Origin: Flavobacteriales bacterium
GTDB taxonomy: Bacteria > Bacteroidota > Bacteroidia > Flavobacteriales_E > Vicingaceae
Assembly (NCBI GenBank): GCA_002402165.1
Contig: NVVI01000004.1
Span: 29,095 to 38,309, forward strand
DNA length: 9,215 bases
Reading direction: 5' to 3'
Part shown: positions 1 through 5,932 of the stretch, piece by piece
How the letters are laid out: every line of letters begins with the position of its first letter
Numbering within the stretch: position 1 is the stretch's first letter
The notes under the pieces: generated by a model
Told to the model about the DNA's origin: nothing
Database searches by the model: none
Seen by the model: the letters and a program-made list of their open reading frames with translations, nothing else
Made by a program: the position numbers and the translations under genes

Positions 1-608
1 GCTAAATCCATAAAGCCATGTAAAAATATAACCATCCATAAGCTGCCCCAAGAAATGTAGAACCATGCAAAACCAGCACTTGAAAGTGCAGTAAAAATAA
101 AAATACTAATGCTGTCGGTTAAAGATTCAGCTTGGTATAGGTGACCTAATCCAAAAAAGAGAGAAGGAATTAAAATTGCAGAGACAAAACCTAAGCCACC
201 GTAATAAAACAATATACCGAACACAAATCCTCTAAACATAAATTCTTCAAAAAAGCCTGCTATTACCATGTTTAGATGAATGCTGCTTAAGGAAATATCG
301 AATTGAAAATTGGCTTGATAGCCATAACCAATAAACATAGGTAAAGTAAATAGAAAGCCTGCCAACAATCCTTTTAATATATCCTTTTTTAAACCTAGGT
401 ACTTAAACGGGAGTTTTTTAAACAGTAAAACTGTAACCAACAACGCAATAAATATTTGGGTATAAATAGAAATACTTGAGGCAAGCTCAACATCCATTTC
501 ATTCCATGTTTCCTTACCAAAAACAACATAAGCAAAGAAATACTTGATGTAACGTAATGCTACAAATGTAGTAAGAACAACGAGCGAAATGACAATCTTT
601 TTTTTCAA
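1..608 (-). CDS. CPBP family intramembrane glutamic endopeptidase (3' end cut by window edge)
   Basis: Membrane-embedded protease-like protein of the CPBP (CAAX protease and bacteriocin-processing, Abi) family. About 202 residues are visible and the reading frame continues past the left edge. All three family motifs can be read: E121-E122 and R126 in EEFMFRG, H156 in FGLGHLYQ, and H197 in FLHGFMD. E121, E122, R126 and the two histidines are the expected catalytic and metal or water-binding set. Several hydrophobic helices surround them, the first being residues 4-18. No ATG is in frame near the N-terminus, so the start is placed at TTG 608-606, giving MKKKIVISLV, a normal charged, hydrophobic membrane start; an in-frame stop lies about 50 bases upstream. 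Family members are usually 220-300 residues, so little is missing. Some members process peptides or prenylated proteins; no substrate can be inferred here. The family call is firm, the TTG start less so. Confidence 0.88.
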   Translation of the reverse strand, partial: MKKKIVISLVVLTTFVALRYIKYFFAYVVFGKETWNEMDVELASSISIYTQIFIALLVTVLLFKKLPFKYLGLKKDILKGLLAGFLFTLPMFIGYGYQANFQFDISLSSIHLNMVIAGFFEEFMFRGFVFGILFYYGGLGFVSAILIPSLFFGLGHLYQAESLTDSISIFIFTALSSAGFAWFYISWGSLWMVIFLHGFMDL

Positions 609-615
609 AATATGG

Positions 616-635
616 TTGATGAGTTGACTAAAGTA
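616..635 (-). promoter_or_regulatory. shared leader motif upstream of the CPBP gene
   Basis: Bases 616-632 are identical over 17 bases to 3756-3772, upstream of the symporter gene. On the minus strand the motif reads TTTAGTCAACTCATCAA and ends 7 bases before the TTG start. It is preceded by TACTTTAG (635-628), one base off the Bacteroidota -7 element TAnnTTTG. No TTG is present at the expected -33 position, where a palindromic repeat (654-710) begins nearby. It may be a promoter end plus early leader, or a small dispersed repeat. Confidence 0.35.
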
Positions 636-653
636 CAATTTTTTGACTTACGT

Positions 654-710
654 TATGCTGAATTTATTTCAGCATCTATTTATCAGACCCTGAAACAAGT
701 TCAGGTGACG
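654..710. repeat. REP-like palindromic intergenic repeat, double hairpin
   Basis: Two hairpins lie in tandem. The first has 8-bp arms ATGCTGAA (655-662) and TTCAGCAT (668-675) with a 5-base loop. The second has 6-bp arms CCTGAA (689-694) and TTCAGG (700-705) with loop ACAAG. The wording (GCTGAA..TTCAGCAT, then CCTGAAACAAGTTCAGG and TGACG) matches, from memory, a dispersed intergenic repeat common in Flavobacteriia. It sits just upstream of the CPBP leader. It may act in RNA stability or termination, or be a non-autonomous mobile repeat. Confidence 0.65.
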
Positions 711-863
711 ATACATGGAATAACGATTATTAGTAGTATGTATTTTAGAAATTTCATATCTTCAATCCAATTACGACTTAAGCGAAGTCTCCTTTCTAAG
801 TGGAAAATATTATTTTATTTTTCATTGGAGGTAAAAACGAAGATAGTAATCATATTTTAATAC
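711..863. other. intergenic stretch with no recognisable gene
   Basis: This is the remainder of a gene-free stretch running from 609 to 924. Apart from the palindromic repeat to its left and the DUF1059 relic to its right, it is AT-rich sequence. An open frame at 612-860 on the plus strand reads through the repeat and has no protein-like features. No promoter or terminator is convincing here. Confidence 0.5.
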
Positions 864-914
864 TCAACTAAGGCATTAAACGCTGCACGTTTTTTTGCAA
901 GCCATTGTTTTCGT
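864..914 (-). pseudogene. DUF1059 relic with large internal deletion
   Basis: This stub joins the two ends of a DUF1059 gene. Its upstream part (914-about 895) reads ACGAAAACAATGGCTTGCAA, matching the gene start ATGAAAACAATGACTTGCAA of the other copies, with the first ATG mutated to ACG. It then runs directly into a segment matching the 3' end of the intact copy at 1499-1735 (AACGTGCAGCGTTTAATGCC, then TTAG). About 180 bases of the middle are gone and the frame is broken. It lies about 10 bases after the lipoprotein stop codon at 925. The decay suggests a former DUF1059 gene in this transcription unit. Confidence 0.75.
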
Positions 915-924
915 AGGAGGTATT

Positions 925-1416
925 TTATAAGTTGCTATTTTCTTTTTGTTTAACTGCAGCAGCATCGTACAAATACCCAACATACTCATTATTGCTATTC
1001 GCCATTGACCAAACACCTTTCTCATCTACTTTACTAATTGTGTATGTTGTTGATCCTGTTTCTACTTCTGTTTGAATTTCATATGTTAATCCAGGCATTT
1101 TTTCTGTAATCAATTGTATTTTTTCAACTTGTTCTCCTCCTTCGTATTTCCATTTAATCCAATATACATTATCATCTTTTACTATTTTTAGTGAAGTTGC
1201 GTTAGCGCTAAGAACAGTTTGACCATCTTCTTGAAGGTCTACTTCGTAAAAACTCATTACTGGAGGGAGAAACCCCTCAATTTGAGTTACCATATCAATT
1301 TTTTCTGTGGCATTTTCATTAGATGAATGGTTCTCAGAATTGACATCTCCGCAACTTGTAAAAAATAAGCAGCTTAGGATTAGAGACCAGAAATAGTTGA
1401 ACATAGAAATTTTCAT
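925..1416 (-). CDS. putative lipoprotein of unknown function
   Basis: A 163-residue protein that I do not recognise. It begins with a hydrophobic signal (residues 1-21) ending in FFTSC, with C22 as the likely lipidated cysteine, followed by a Ser, Asn and Glu-rich linker (residues 23-38) typical of lipoprotein tethers. The body has alternating hydrophobic segments (VYWIKWKYEGG, TYEIQTEVETG, TTYTISKVDEKGVWSM) that suggest a small beta-rich domain exposed from a membrane. The start at 1416 is the first ATG and gives the signal directly; an internal Met at residue 5 is an alternative. It lies 82 bases downstream of the DUF1059 gene stop, with a possible promoter of its own at 1455-1484, and is followed by a DUF1059 relic. 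Envelope location is well supported; function is unknown. Confidence 0.8.
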   Translation of the reverse strand: MKISMFNYFWSLILSCLFFTSCGDVNSENHSSNENATEKIDMVTQIEGFLPPVMSFYEVDLQEDGQTVLSANATSLKIVKDDNVYWIKWKYEGGEQVEKIQLITEKMPGLTYEIQTEVETGSTTYTISKVDEKGVWSMANSNNEYVGYLYDAAAVKQKENSNL

Positions 1417-1454
1417 ATACTGTTAGTTTAAAATGATGTAAATAAGAAAGAATT

Positions 1455-1484
1455 ACAATATACGAAATTCAGTAATAGCTCCAA
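1455..1484 (-). promoter_or_regulatory. possible promoter for the lipoprotein gene at 925-1416
   Basis: On the minus strand TTG (1484-1482) is followed after exactly 19 bases by TATATTGT (1462-1455). This fits the Bacteroidota -33 and -7 layout, with the last two bases of TAnnTTTG not matching. The -7 element lies 38 bases before the ATG. It is a motif match only. Confidence 0.35.
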
Positions 1485-1498
1485 TAAAATGTGAATAA

Positions 1499-1735
1499 CT
1501 AATCTTTAGCTAAGGCATTAAACGTTGCATGTTTTTCTTCAAACCATTGTTGCATGGCTTCAGGAGATTTCATTAACTCCATCATTTTGTTCATGGCTTC
1601 AATGTGATTTTTATCATCAGCTTCGTACATTTCCATGCCGTGTTGTTTGCTGAGCTCTGCTATCTCTTCAAAAGTATTGGCAGTAAAATTTTTATCACAG
1701 GCTCCGCCTAATTGGTTGCAGGTCATTGTTTTCAT
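1499..1735 (-). CDS. DUF1059 domain protein, copy 1
   Basis: A complete 78-residue DUF1059 family protein. The family pattern is clear: start MKTMTCNQLGGACD with Cys6 and Cys13, then a helical middle EEIAELSKQHGMEMYEA, the signature MKSPEAMQQWFEEK and a short end FNALAKD. It has no signal peptide or membrane helix, so it should be cytoplasmic. The family function is unknown as far as I know; the paired cysteines and Met-rich helices could bind metal or a redox partner, which is inference. It starts 23 bases after the DUF6370-like gene and probably shares its transcript. It is identical at 60 of 78 positions to the copy at 4739-4975, so the two are paralogues from local multiplication. Four relics of the same gene lie in this window. 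Confidence 0.9.
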   Translation of the reverse strand: MKTMTCNQLGGACDKNFTANTFEEIAELSKQHGMEMYEADDKNHIEAMNKMMELMKSPEAMQQWFEEKHATFNALAKD

Positions 1736-1758
1736 AGTGGTTGGATAATAAATTATTA

Positions 1759-2088
1759 TTATTTCTTCTTCTTTTGTTTTTCAGAAAGTAATACAAATGA
1801 GGTTGATGTAAATCTTTTACCCTCAAAAGTACCTTGGATTTTTGCTTTTCTTACAGTTTGGCATAGGCCATCAGTTGCGTGCTCATTACCATGATCTGAA
1901 ATAGAACTCCCATCTACCCAGTAATTTTTATCGGCTATCTTAATTGCTAAAGCACAGCCATTTGGTGAGTTCATATCAAATTGACATTTACCACAAGCTG
2001 TGAGTACTTTATAGGTTTTTTCTTTTTTTTGAGCATTGGCATTTATGCCAAATAAAGCAATGCAAACAATGAGGACTATATTTTTCAT
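1759..2088 (-). CDS. small secreted cysteine protein, DUF6370-like
   Basis: A 109-residue protein with a Sec signal peptide (residues 1-20, ending NANAQ). The mature part carries four cysteines, C32 and C35 in ACGKC, C45 in SPNGCAL and C76 in DGLCQ, plus a central YWVDGSSISDHGNEHATDG with two histidines (H66, H70). I recall this layout from the Bacteroidota family DUF6370, but the family name is from memory. The cysteines could form disulfides or a metal site in the periplasm; that is inference. The C-terminus is unusually lysine-rich (SEKQKKKK), written in long A-runs, so the last residues may be prone to frame slippage. It lies between a DUF1059 relic and an intact DUF1059 gene, downstream of the symporter, and has no evident promoter of its own, so it is likely cotranscribed with them. 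Confidence 0.75.
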   Translation of the reverse strand: MKNIVLIVCIALFGINANAQKKEKTYKVLTACGKCQFDMNSPNGCALAIKIADKNYWVDGSSISDHGNEHATDGLCQTVRKAKIQGTFEGKRFTSTSFVLLSEKQKKKK

Positions 2089-2106
2089 GTAACTAAATTA
2101 AGGATT

Positions 2107-2262
2107 TTAATCTTCAGGTAAAGCATTAAACGCTACTTCTTTATCTTTACCATTGTTGCCTCATTGGGTATGGCATTATCTCTGTCATTTCTTTTTAAAT
2201 GTATTGGCAGTAAAAGTTTTCTCACAGGCTCCGCCTAATTGTTTGCATGTCATTGTTTTCAT
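2107..2262 (-). pseudogene. DUF1059 relic overlapping the symporter stop (ATGA)
   Basis: The start codon ATG (2262-2260) overlaps the TGA stop of the symporter gene (2261-2259) in an ATGA, the usual layout for translational coupling. The first 22 codons match intact DUF1059: MKTMTCKQLGGAC, then EKTFTANTF with both cysteines kept. The frame then runs into KKK and TGA at 2187-2185, leaving a 25-residue peptide. About 80 bases of the central helix region are lost, and the 3' end reappears further on as KEVAFNALPED with the TAA at 2109-2107. A short peptide could still be made, but the full protein cannot. The surviving LPED ending appears closer to the family norm than the LAKD of copy 1, so this copy may have decayed recently. 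Confidence 0.8.
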
Positions 2263-3746
2263 AGTATTTCTTTTTTATTTGTTATCAAACTTATTGTTAC
2301 ACCCACTAGCATTGCCAAGATAAATGCTGGGCCGAGTTCACCTAATTTTTCAAAGTAAATACCAACTCCATCTATGGCGGTAAAACCGAATTTAAAAAGA
2401 GGCACACATAAGAATCCAGTTATCATAGAAGCGATGGCTCCTTTTTCTGAAAATCCTTTCCAAAAAATGGATAGGATAATAGTAGGGCAGAAGGTTGCTG
2501 CAATACCCGACCAACCAAAAATAGCAAACCAAAATATGGTTCTATCCGGAGAAGTTACTGCTATGACTAACGCTACACCTAATGCTAATAATGCTAACGC
2601 TAATGTTATGAATCTAGAAATTACAGCCATTTGTTTTTCTGTTTTATTGGGCTTAAAAATTTGCTGGTAAAAATCTCTAGAAATGGCACTAGAAGCTACA
2701 ATTAACAATGAATCTATGGTTGACATAATTGCAGAAAGTACCGCTGCAATGTAAATACCGACTAGTGATAAAGGCATTACCTTTTCTACTAATAATGGCA
2801 ATACATTTTGTGCTCCATTTCCTAAAACACTCTCTGGAGTTTCTCCAATAGACGTTAACAAGTATCTTCCATAGATACCAATTAGTACTGCACAAGAATC
2901 TGTTATAATAGTAAATACTATGGCTATCCATCTTCCTTTTTTAATTTCTGATTTGTCTTTAATGGACATAAAACGGATAAACAATTGCGGTGAACCCATA
3001 AAGCCTAAACCAATGGCACAATAACCAATAATGGTAAATAAGTTAACTGCGTTAAAACCACCTTCTCCCCAAACGTTTAAAAAGGAATCATCTAATTGTA
3101 CCAATTCGTGCGAAACAGAAACGGTAGAGTCTATAGCGAAATAAGCAACTATTGGCAACAATACTAAGCCCAATAGCATGACTATGCCTTGAAACAAATC
3201 TGACCAAACAACTGCCACAAAACCGCCTGTAAAAATGTAGGCCAGTACAATAATGAAGCCCACTATAGCTCCAACAAAGTAGTTGCCATGCATAAACTGT
3301 TCGTATGCCGAACCAGTAGCATCTATTTGTGCACTTACATAAATAATTACAAATACCGATAATGCTGTAGCAGCTATAATTCGTAAAGTATTACCAGAAG
3401 CATTAAACCTGCTAACCAAATAATCGGGTATGGTAATAGAGTTGTATTTGTCTGATAGTTCTTTAAACCGTTCTGCCATAAAAAACCAAGCAATAGATAC
3501 ACCTACTACTTCACCTAAAACTACCCAAAAGGCTGAAGCACCTACCATAGCACCAAGACCCGTGAGACCTAGCAGCAACCATGCTGATTCACCAGTAGCT
3601 CTTGATGAGAACGCCACCGCCCAAAAGCCTAATTTTTTTCCACCAACGTAATAGTCTTTTATGGTTTTAACTTTTTTAGAAGCGAAATAGCCAATCAAAA
3701 AAAGAATGCCAAAATAGAAAAATAGGATAATGTATTTGGTGATCAT
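2259..3746 (-). CDS. sodium:solute symporter, PutP-type (possibly proline)
   Basis: A 495-residue inner-membrane transporter of the sodium:solute symporter (SSS) family, close in length to E. coli PutP (502 residues). About 13 transmembrane helices are visible. The sodium-site helix reads AAVLSAIMSTIDSLLIVASS, with S342 and T343 matching the Na2-site Ser-Thr of PutP, followed by SAISRDFY. The first-helix motif is ATGESAWLLLGLTG (residues 50-63): the Ser and Trp of PutP's DMSGWLLMG are kept, but the Asp important for sodium coupling in PutP (D55) aligns with Gly52, next to Glu53. Substrate assignment to proline is therefore provisional. The gene follows a good promoter at 3768-3797 and ends in an ATGA overlap with a broken DUF1059 gene. 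The family call is firm, the substrate uncertain. Confidence 0.88.
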   Translation of the reverse strand: MITKYIILFFYFGILFLIGYFASKKVKTIKDYYVGGKKLGFWAVAFSSRATGESAWLLLGLTGLGAMVGASAFWVVLGEVVGVSIAWFFMAERFKELSDKYNSITIPDYLVSRFNASGNTLRIIAATALSVFVIIYVSAQIDATGSAYEQFMHGNYFVGAIVGFIIVLAYIFTGGFVAVVWSDLFQGIVMLLGLVLLPIVAYFAIDSTVSVSHELVQLDDSFLNVWGEGGFNAVNLFTIIGYCAIGLGFMGSPQLFIRFMSIKDKSEIKKGRWIAIVFTIITDSCAVLIGIYGRYLLTSIGETPESVLGNGAQNVLPLLVEKVMPLSLVGIYIAAVLSAIMSTIDSLLIVASSAISRDFYQQIFKPNKTEKQMAVISRFITLALALLALGVALVIAVTSPDRTIFWFAIFGWSGIAATFCPTIILSIFWKGFSEKGAIASMITGFLCVPLFKFGFTAIDGVGIYFEKLGELGPAFILAMLVGVTISLITNKKEIL

Positions 3747-3755
3747 AAGTTAAAT

Positions 3756-3797
3756 TTGATGAGTTGACTAAACTACAGCTTTTAATGGCTCTTACAA
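3756..3797 (-). promoter_or_regulatory. promoter and leader motif of the symporter operon
   Basis: On the minus strand TTG (3797-3795, in CTTTTG) is followed after exactly 19 bases by TAGTTTAG (3775-3768), one base from TAnnTTTG. Next comes TCAACTCATCAA, part of a 17-base block identical to 616-632 upstream of the CPBP gene. The block ends 9 bases before the symporter ATG. Spacing and position fit a Bacteroidota sigma promoter with a leader of about 20 bases. Confidence 0.55.
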
Positions 3798-3864
3798 AAG
3801 TTTATTTTTAACCTTCAAGTAATCCAATAATTACTTAACATTTTTTATTAAATAATCCTTAAAC

Positions 3865-4719
3865 CTAATAAGTAATGAAATGATCTTTTAGTTGGAAGTG
3901 CTTCTCAATTTTAGTGTTGTCAGTTACTTTCTTTATGTTCAGCCACAAATCGATTTCGATTAACCAAGAATTATCTACTTGCTTTATACCCTTGATAAAA
4001 CCTTTGTATGGTTGATGGCCAACAGCATAATACAAAGGAGTGTCCTCACTATAGAAAAAGCCTATAGTGGCTAAGGCATGGTCTTCTACCATAAATTGTT
4101 CTTCGGTTTTATCCACTCGAAACCTTATTAACTGACTAGACGAACTGTCTGGACTATTCAGATTGGGATAGTAAGTTGCTTTCCTCCTAAAGCTAATAGA
4201 TTCAATGTTCACGCTGTAAGTGCTATAGATCACAGGGTGCCAGACTTTTCCTTTAGGATTTATTCTTTCTTCTTTAATACTGTCTATTTCAACTGATGAG
4301 AGGCTGCTTGAAATTTGCTCCACATATTTACAAGTTCCATTTTTATAGATGTATAGTTGGAAATGCCCCAATGAAGAGCCTCCAACATTAGGAAAAAAAT
4401 AGGTGGTATCGTTAATGTAATGAGCAGGGGGGTAATCTACTGCTCCAAGAACTGGAACGCTATCGTTTGCCAAAACGGTGGTGTCTTTACCTGATTTGTA
4501 ATAGATGGTATAGCTGAAAAAAAATCCCTCTTGTATATCGGACACCACTCTCCAAGAGCTGTCTAAGCAATGCTTGGCAGGATAGCCTGTTGCGATGGTT
4601 TCTTCTAAAACTTCTAGGGTTGGTGTCTCTTCTTCAGATGATTTAGTTTTAATTGCTTCTTCATTATTTCCGCAAGAAGAAAGTATCAGTAGTACAAAAA
4701 GTGCTAGGGTATATTTCAT
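3865..4719 (-). CDS. putative lipoprotein of unknown function
   Basis: A 284-residue protein with a clear lipoprotein signal: MKYTLALFVLLILSSC, lipobox LSSC with C16, then a Glu, Lys and Ser-rich tether (residues 19-36). The frame is open upstream to an ATG at 4782, but that start would hide the signal inside the protein and overlap the preceding DUF1059 gene, so ATG 4719 is chosen. The body has many aromatic beta-strand-like stretches (FFFSYTIYYKSG, HFQLYIYKNG, WLIEIDLWLNI) and no motif I recognise; one Cys pair (C38 and C132) might form a disulfide in the envelope. It starts 19 bases after the DUF1059 stop, so the two genes are probably one transcription unit. Location is well supported; function is unknown. 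Confidence 0.8.
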   Translation of the reverse strand: MKYTLALFVLLILSSCGNNEEAIKTKSSEEETPTLEVLEETIATGYPAKHCLDSSWRVVSDIQEGFFFSYTIYYKSGKDTTVLANDSVPVLGAVDYPPAHYINDTTYFFPNVGGSSLGHFQLYIYKNGTCKYVEQISSSLSSVEIDSIKEERINPKGKVWHPVIYSTYSVNIESISFRRKATYYPNLNSPDSSSSQLIRFRVDKTEEQFMVEDHALATIGFFYSEDTPLYYAVGHQPYKGFIKGIKQVDNSWLIEIDLWLNIKKVTDNTKIEKHFQLKDHFITY

Positions 4720-4738
4720 AACGCTCAAAATAAGGTAA

Positions 4739-4975
4739 CTAATCTTCAGCCAATCCATCAAATAGTACTCGTTTTTCTTCAAACCATTTCATCATAGCTT
4801 CTGGAGATTTCATTAACTCCATCATTTTATTCATGGCTTCTATATGCGCTTCATCATTAGCTTCGTACATTTCCATACCATGTTGTTTACTGAAGTCTGC
4901 TATTTCTTCAAAAGTGTTGGCAGTAAAGGTTTGCTCACAGACTCCGCCCAATTGCTGACAAGTCATTGTTTTCAT
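4739..4975 (-). CDS. DUF1059 domain protein, copy 2
   Basis: A complete 78-residue DUF1059 protein: MKTMTCQQLGGVCEQ with Cys6 and Cys13, helical EEIADFSKQHGMEMYEAN, MKSPEAMMKWFEEK, and an FDGLAED end. An in-frame ATG three codons upstream (4984) is also possible, but all copies in the window share the MKTMTC start, so 4975 is preferred. Compared with copy 1, 18 of 78 residues differ, clustered around residues 12-16, 40-43 and 69-77, while the central helices are identical. It is followed 19 bases later by a lipoprotein gene and is preceded by a possible -7 element (4999-4992) and a palindromic repeat that starts at 5001. It is probably a cytoplasmic protein of unknown function. Confidence 0.9.
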   Translation of the reverse strand: MKTMTCQQLGGVCEQTFTANTFEEIADFSKQHGMEMYEANDEAHIEAMNKMMELMKSPEAMMKWFEEKRVLFDGLAED

Positions 4976-4991
4976 AAGAGTCATTTTTTAA

Positions 4992-4999
4992 CGAATGTA
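4992..4999 (-). promoter_or_regulatory. possible -7 promoter element of DUF1059 copy 2
   Basis: The minus strand reads TACATTCG, close to TAnnTTTG, followed by TTAAAAAA and the gene start 16 bases later. The DUF1059 relic at 5933-5989 has TAACTTCG then TTAAAAAA at the same place (6016-6009), so the element is shared between two copies that otherwise have diverged upstream. No -33 TTG was found at the right spacing. Confidence 0.35.
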
Positions 5000-5000
5000 C

Positions 5001-5131
5001 GTTCATTTTTTTCCTTAGATGAAAAAACGAACCAAAAAAATCAAGTCAAGGCAACTACTCGGACCGTACTTCTGACGGCTCAGCGCACTTTTACTTCTGT
5101 GCGTCATTCCGGGCTTGACCCGGAATCTGTT
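5001..5131. repeat. composite palindromic repeat, copy A
   Basis: It begins with a long hairpin: arms GTTCATTTTTT (5001-5011) and AAAAAACGAAC (5022-5032), 10 of 11 positions pairing. A 91-base block (5041-5131) follows that is 77 of 91 identical, without gaps, to 7318-7408. The block ends in a strong hairpin ATTCCGGG (5106-5113), loop CTTGA, CCCGGAAT (5119-5126). The final motif GTCATTCCGGGCTTGACCCG is a widespread bacterial intergenic repeat. It directly abuts a truncated DUF1059 copy. Confidence 0.85.
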
Positions 5132-5137
5132 ATTCTC

Positions 5138-5204
5138 TAAAAAGTATTGGCGTAAAGGTTTGCTCACAAGCTCTGCCTAATTATTGGCAAGTCATTGTTT
5201 TCAT
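5138..5204 (-). pseudogene. DUF1059 relic, 5' end only, next to repeat A
   Basis: From ATG (5204-5202) the frame reads MKTMTCQ and then hits TAA. The DNA goes on to match the gene (LGRACEQTFT), loses one base in GGCAG (now GGCG), and ends at about 5138 in AATACTTTTTAGAG, corresponding to NTFEE. The remaining 50 or so codons are missing and the repeat at 5001-5131 begins almost at once. It cannot make a DUF1059 protein. Confidence 0.8.
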
Positions 5205-5223
5205 AGTTATTTTTTTAATTCAA

Positions 5224-5250
5224 CTTGATATCACAAATTGCGACATCAAG
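5224..5250. promoter_or_regulatory. putative ORF6N operator, 27-bp near-palindrome
   Basis: Arms CTTGATATCACAA (5224-5236) and TTGCGACATCAAG (5238-5250) around a central base: 11 of 13 pairs match. Read on the minus strand it is 23 of 27 identical to 5491-5517 inside the ORF6N gene. It covers the predicted -33 TTG (5238-5240), so a protein bound here should block transcription. ORF6N proteins belong to a phage-type DNA-binding family, which makes autoregulation a natural reading. Alternatively it is a scrap of another ORF6N gene, since the minus strand could read LMSQFVISS, like LKSQFATSS. Confidence 0.5.
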
Positions 5251-5267
5251 ATTAAAACATATATTTG
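5238..5267 (+). promoter_or_regulatory. promoter of the ORF6N gene
   Basis: TTG (5238-5240), 19 bases, then TATATTTG (5260-5267): an exact match to the Bacteroidota -7 consensus TAnnTTTG at standard spacing. The -7 element ends 23 bases before the ATG at 5291, giving a short leader of about 17 bases. Confidence 0.65.
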
Positions 5268-5290
5268 TTTAGTATAAATTTTTTGTTAAA

Positions 5291-5806
5291 ATGAGTAAAC
5301 AAGTTGTAGTCCCTCAAGAAGTAATAGAAAGTAAAATCTATTTGATTAGGGAGCAAAAAGTGATGTTGGATAGTGATTTGGCAGAGTTGTACCAAGTTGA
5401 AACAAAGAGATTAAACGAACAAGTCAAAAGAAACAGTATGCGTTTTCCTATTGATTTTATGTTTCAATTAACAGAAAAAGAATGGGAAAACTTGAAGTCG
5501 CAATTTGCGACCTCAAGTCGGGGAGGACGAAGAACATTGCCTTATGTATTTACTGAACATGGAGTATTAATGCTATCGAGTGTGTTAAATAGCGAAAGAG
5601 CTATTGTTGTAAATATTAACATAATGCGGGTTTACACCAAAATAAAAGAAATGCTTTTAACGCATAAAGACTTATTGTTGAAGATGGAAGAAATGGAACA
5701 GAAAGTGATTGGACAAGATGAAAAAATACAAACGATATTTAATTACCTGAAACAATTTATTACAGACCAAGAAACTCCAAGAGAAAAAATAGGTTTCAAA
5801 AAATAA
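5291..5806 (+). CDS. ORF6N domain DNA-binding protein
   Basis: A 171-residue protein with an ORF6N domain (about residues 9-110), a KilA-N-like DNA-binding domain known from phage and plasmid proteins and frequent as stand-alone genes in Bacteroidota. Family landmarks are IYLIREQKVMLDSDLAELY, RFPIDFMFQLT, LKSQFATSS, GGRRTLPYVFTEHGVLMLSS and a coiled-coil tail (residues 115-150) that could mediate dimer formation. The length is normal and no catalytic domain is attached. It is the first plus-strand gene after a long minus-strand block, has its own strong promoter, and is flanked by two 5' stubs of DUF1059 and by palindromic repeats, but by no phage structural genes. It is probably a transcription regulator of unknown target, perhaps a leftover of a mobile element. 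A 27-bp near-palindrome in codons 67-76 resembles the site over its promoter. Confidence 0.9.
   Translation: MSKQVVVPQEVIESKIYLIREQKVMLDSDLAELYQVETKRLNEQVKRNSMRFPIDFMFQLTEKEWENLKSQFATSSRGGRRTLPYVFTEHGVLMLSSVLNSERAIVVNINIMRVYTKIKEMLLTHKDLLLKMEEMEQKVIGQDEKIQTIFNYLKQFITDQETPREKIGFKK
5491..5517. promoter_or_regulatory. internal palindrome resembling the ORF6N operator
   Basis: Arms CTTGAAGTCGCAA (5491-5503) and TTGCGACCTCAAG (5505-5517): 12 of 13 pairs match. It encodes LKSQFATSS, a conserved part of the protein, so protein constraint explains some of the sequence. The palindrome and its near-copy upstream are not explained by coding alone. Confidence 0.45.
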
Positions 5807-5815
5807 TATATACCC

Positions 5816-5930
5816 TGACCGTATTTCTGACTGGCCAACGCACGGTTACATCATTGCGAGGTATGAAGCAATCTCTTTTCTAATGATAAGATTGCCACAA
5901 ATTTGTGGAAAACAAATTTTCGCAATGACG
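5816..5930. repeat. composite palindromic repeat, copy C (mosaic)
   Basis: The left part (5816-5848, TGACCGTATTTCTGAC, then CCAACGCAC and TTAC) matches the middle of repeats A and B. The right part is a different element: CATTGCGAG and GCAATCT, then AGATTGCC and TCGCAATGACG, resembling the widespread CATTGCGAGG...GCAATGACG intergenic repeat. Its centre contains CCACAAATTTGTGG (5895-5908, perfect palindrome) and paired arms AAATTTGT and ACAAATTT (5899-5906, 5912-5919). It fuses directly to a truncated DUF1059 gene at about 5931. Confidence 0.8.
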
Positions 5931-5932
5931 GG

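Noticed and set aside
612..860. Open frame of 82 codons on the plus strand
   Set aside because: It runs through the palindromic repeat and shows no domain, signal or family pattern; the real gene here is the protease on the other strand to the left.
2374..2670. Plus-strand open frame inside the symporter gene
   Set aside because: It is antisense to a clear transporter gene. The same applies to the antisense frame at 3430-3651 and to the other-frame stretch at 2689-2931 on the same strand.
3817..3836. Possible terminator hairpin AAGTAAT..ATTACTT after the lipoprotein gene
   Set aside because: The stem is AT-only apart from one pair and no T-run follows on the minus strand.
4720..4782. Upstream extension of the lipoprotein start to ATG 4782
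   Set aside because: It would add 21 residues before the lipoprotein signal and overlap the DUF1059 gene; ATG 4719 gives a textbook lipobox start.
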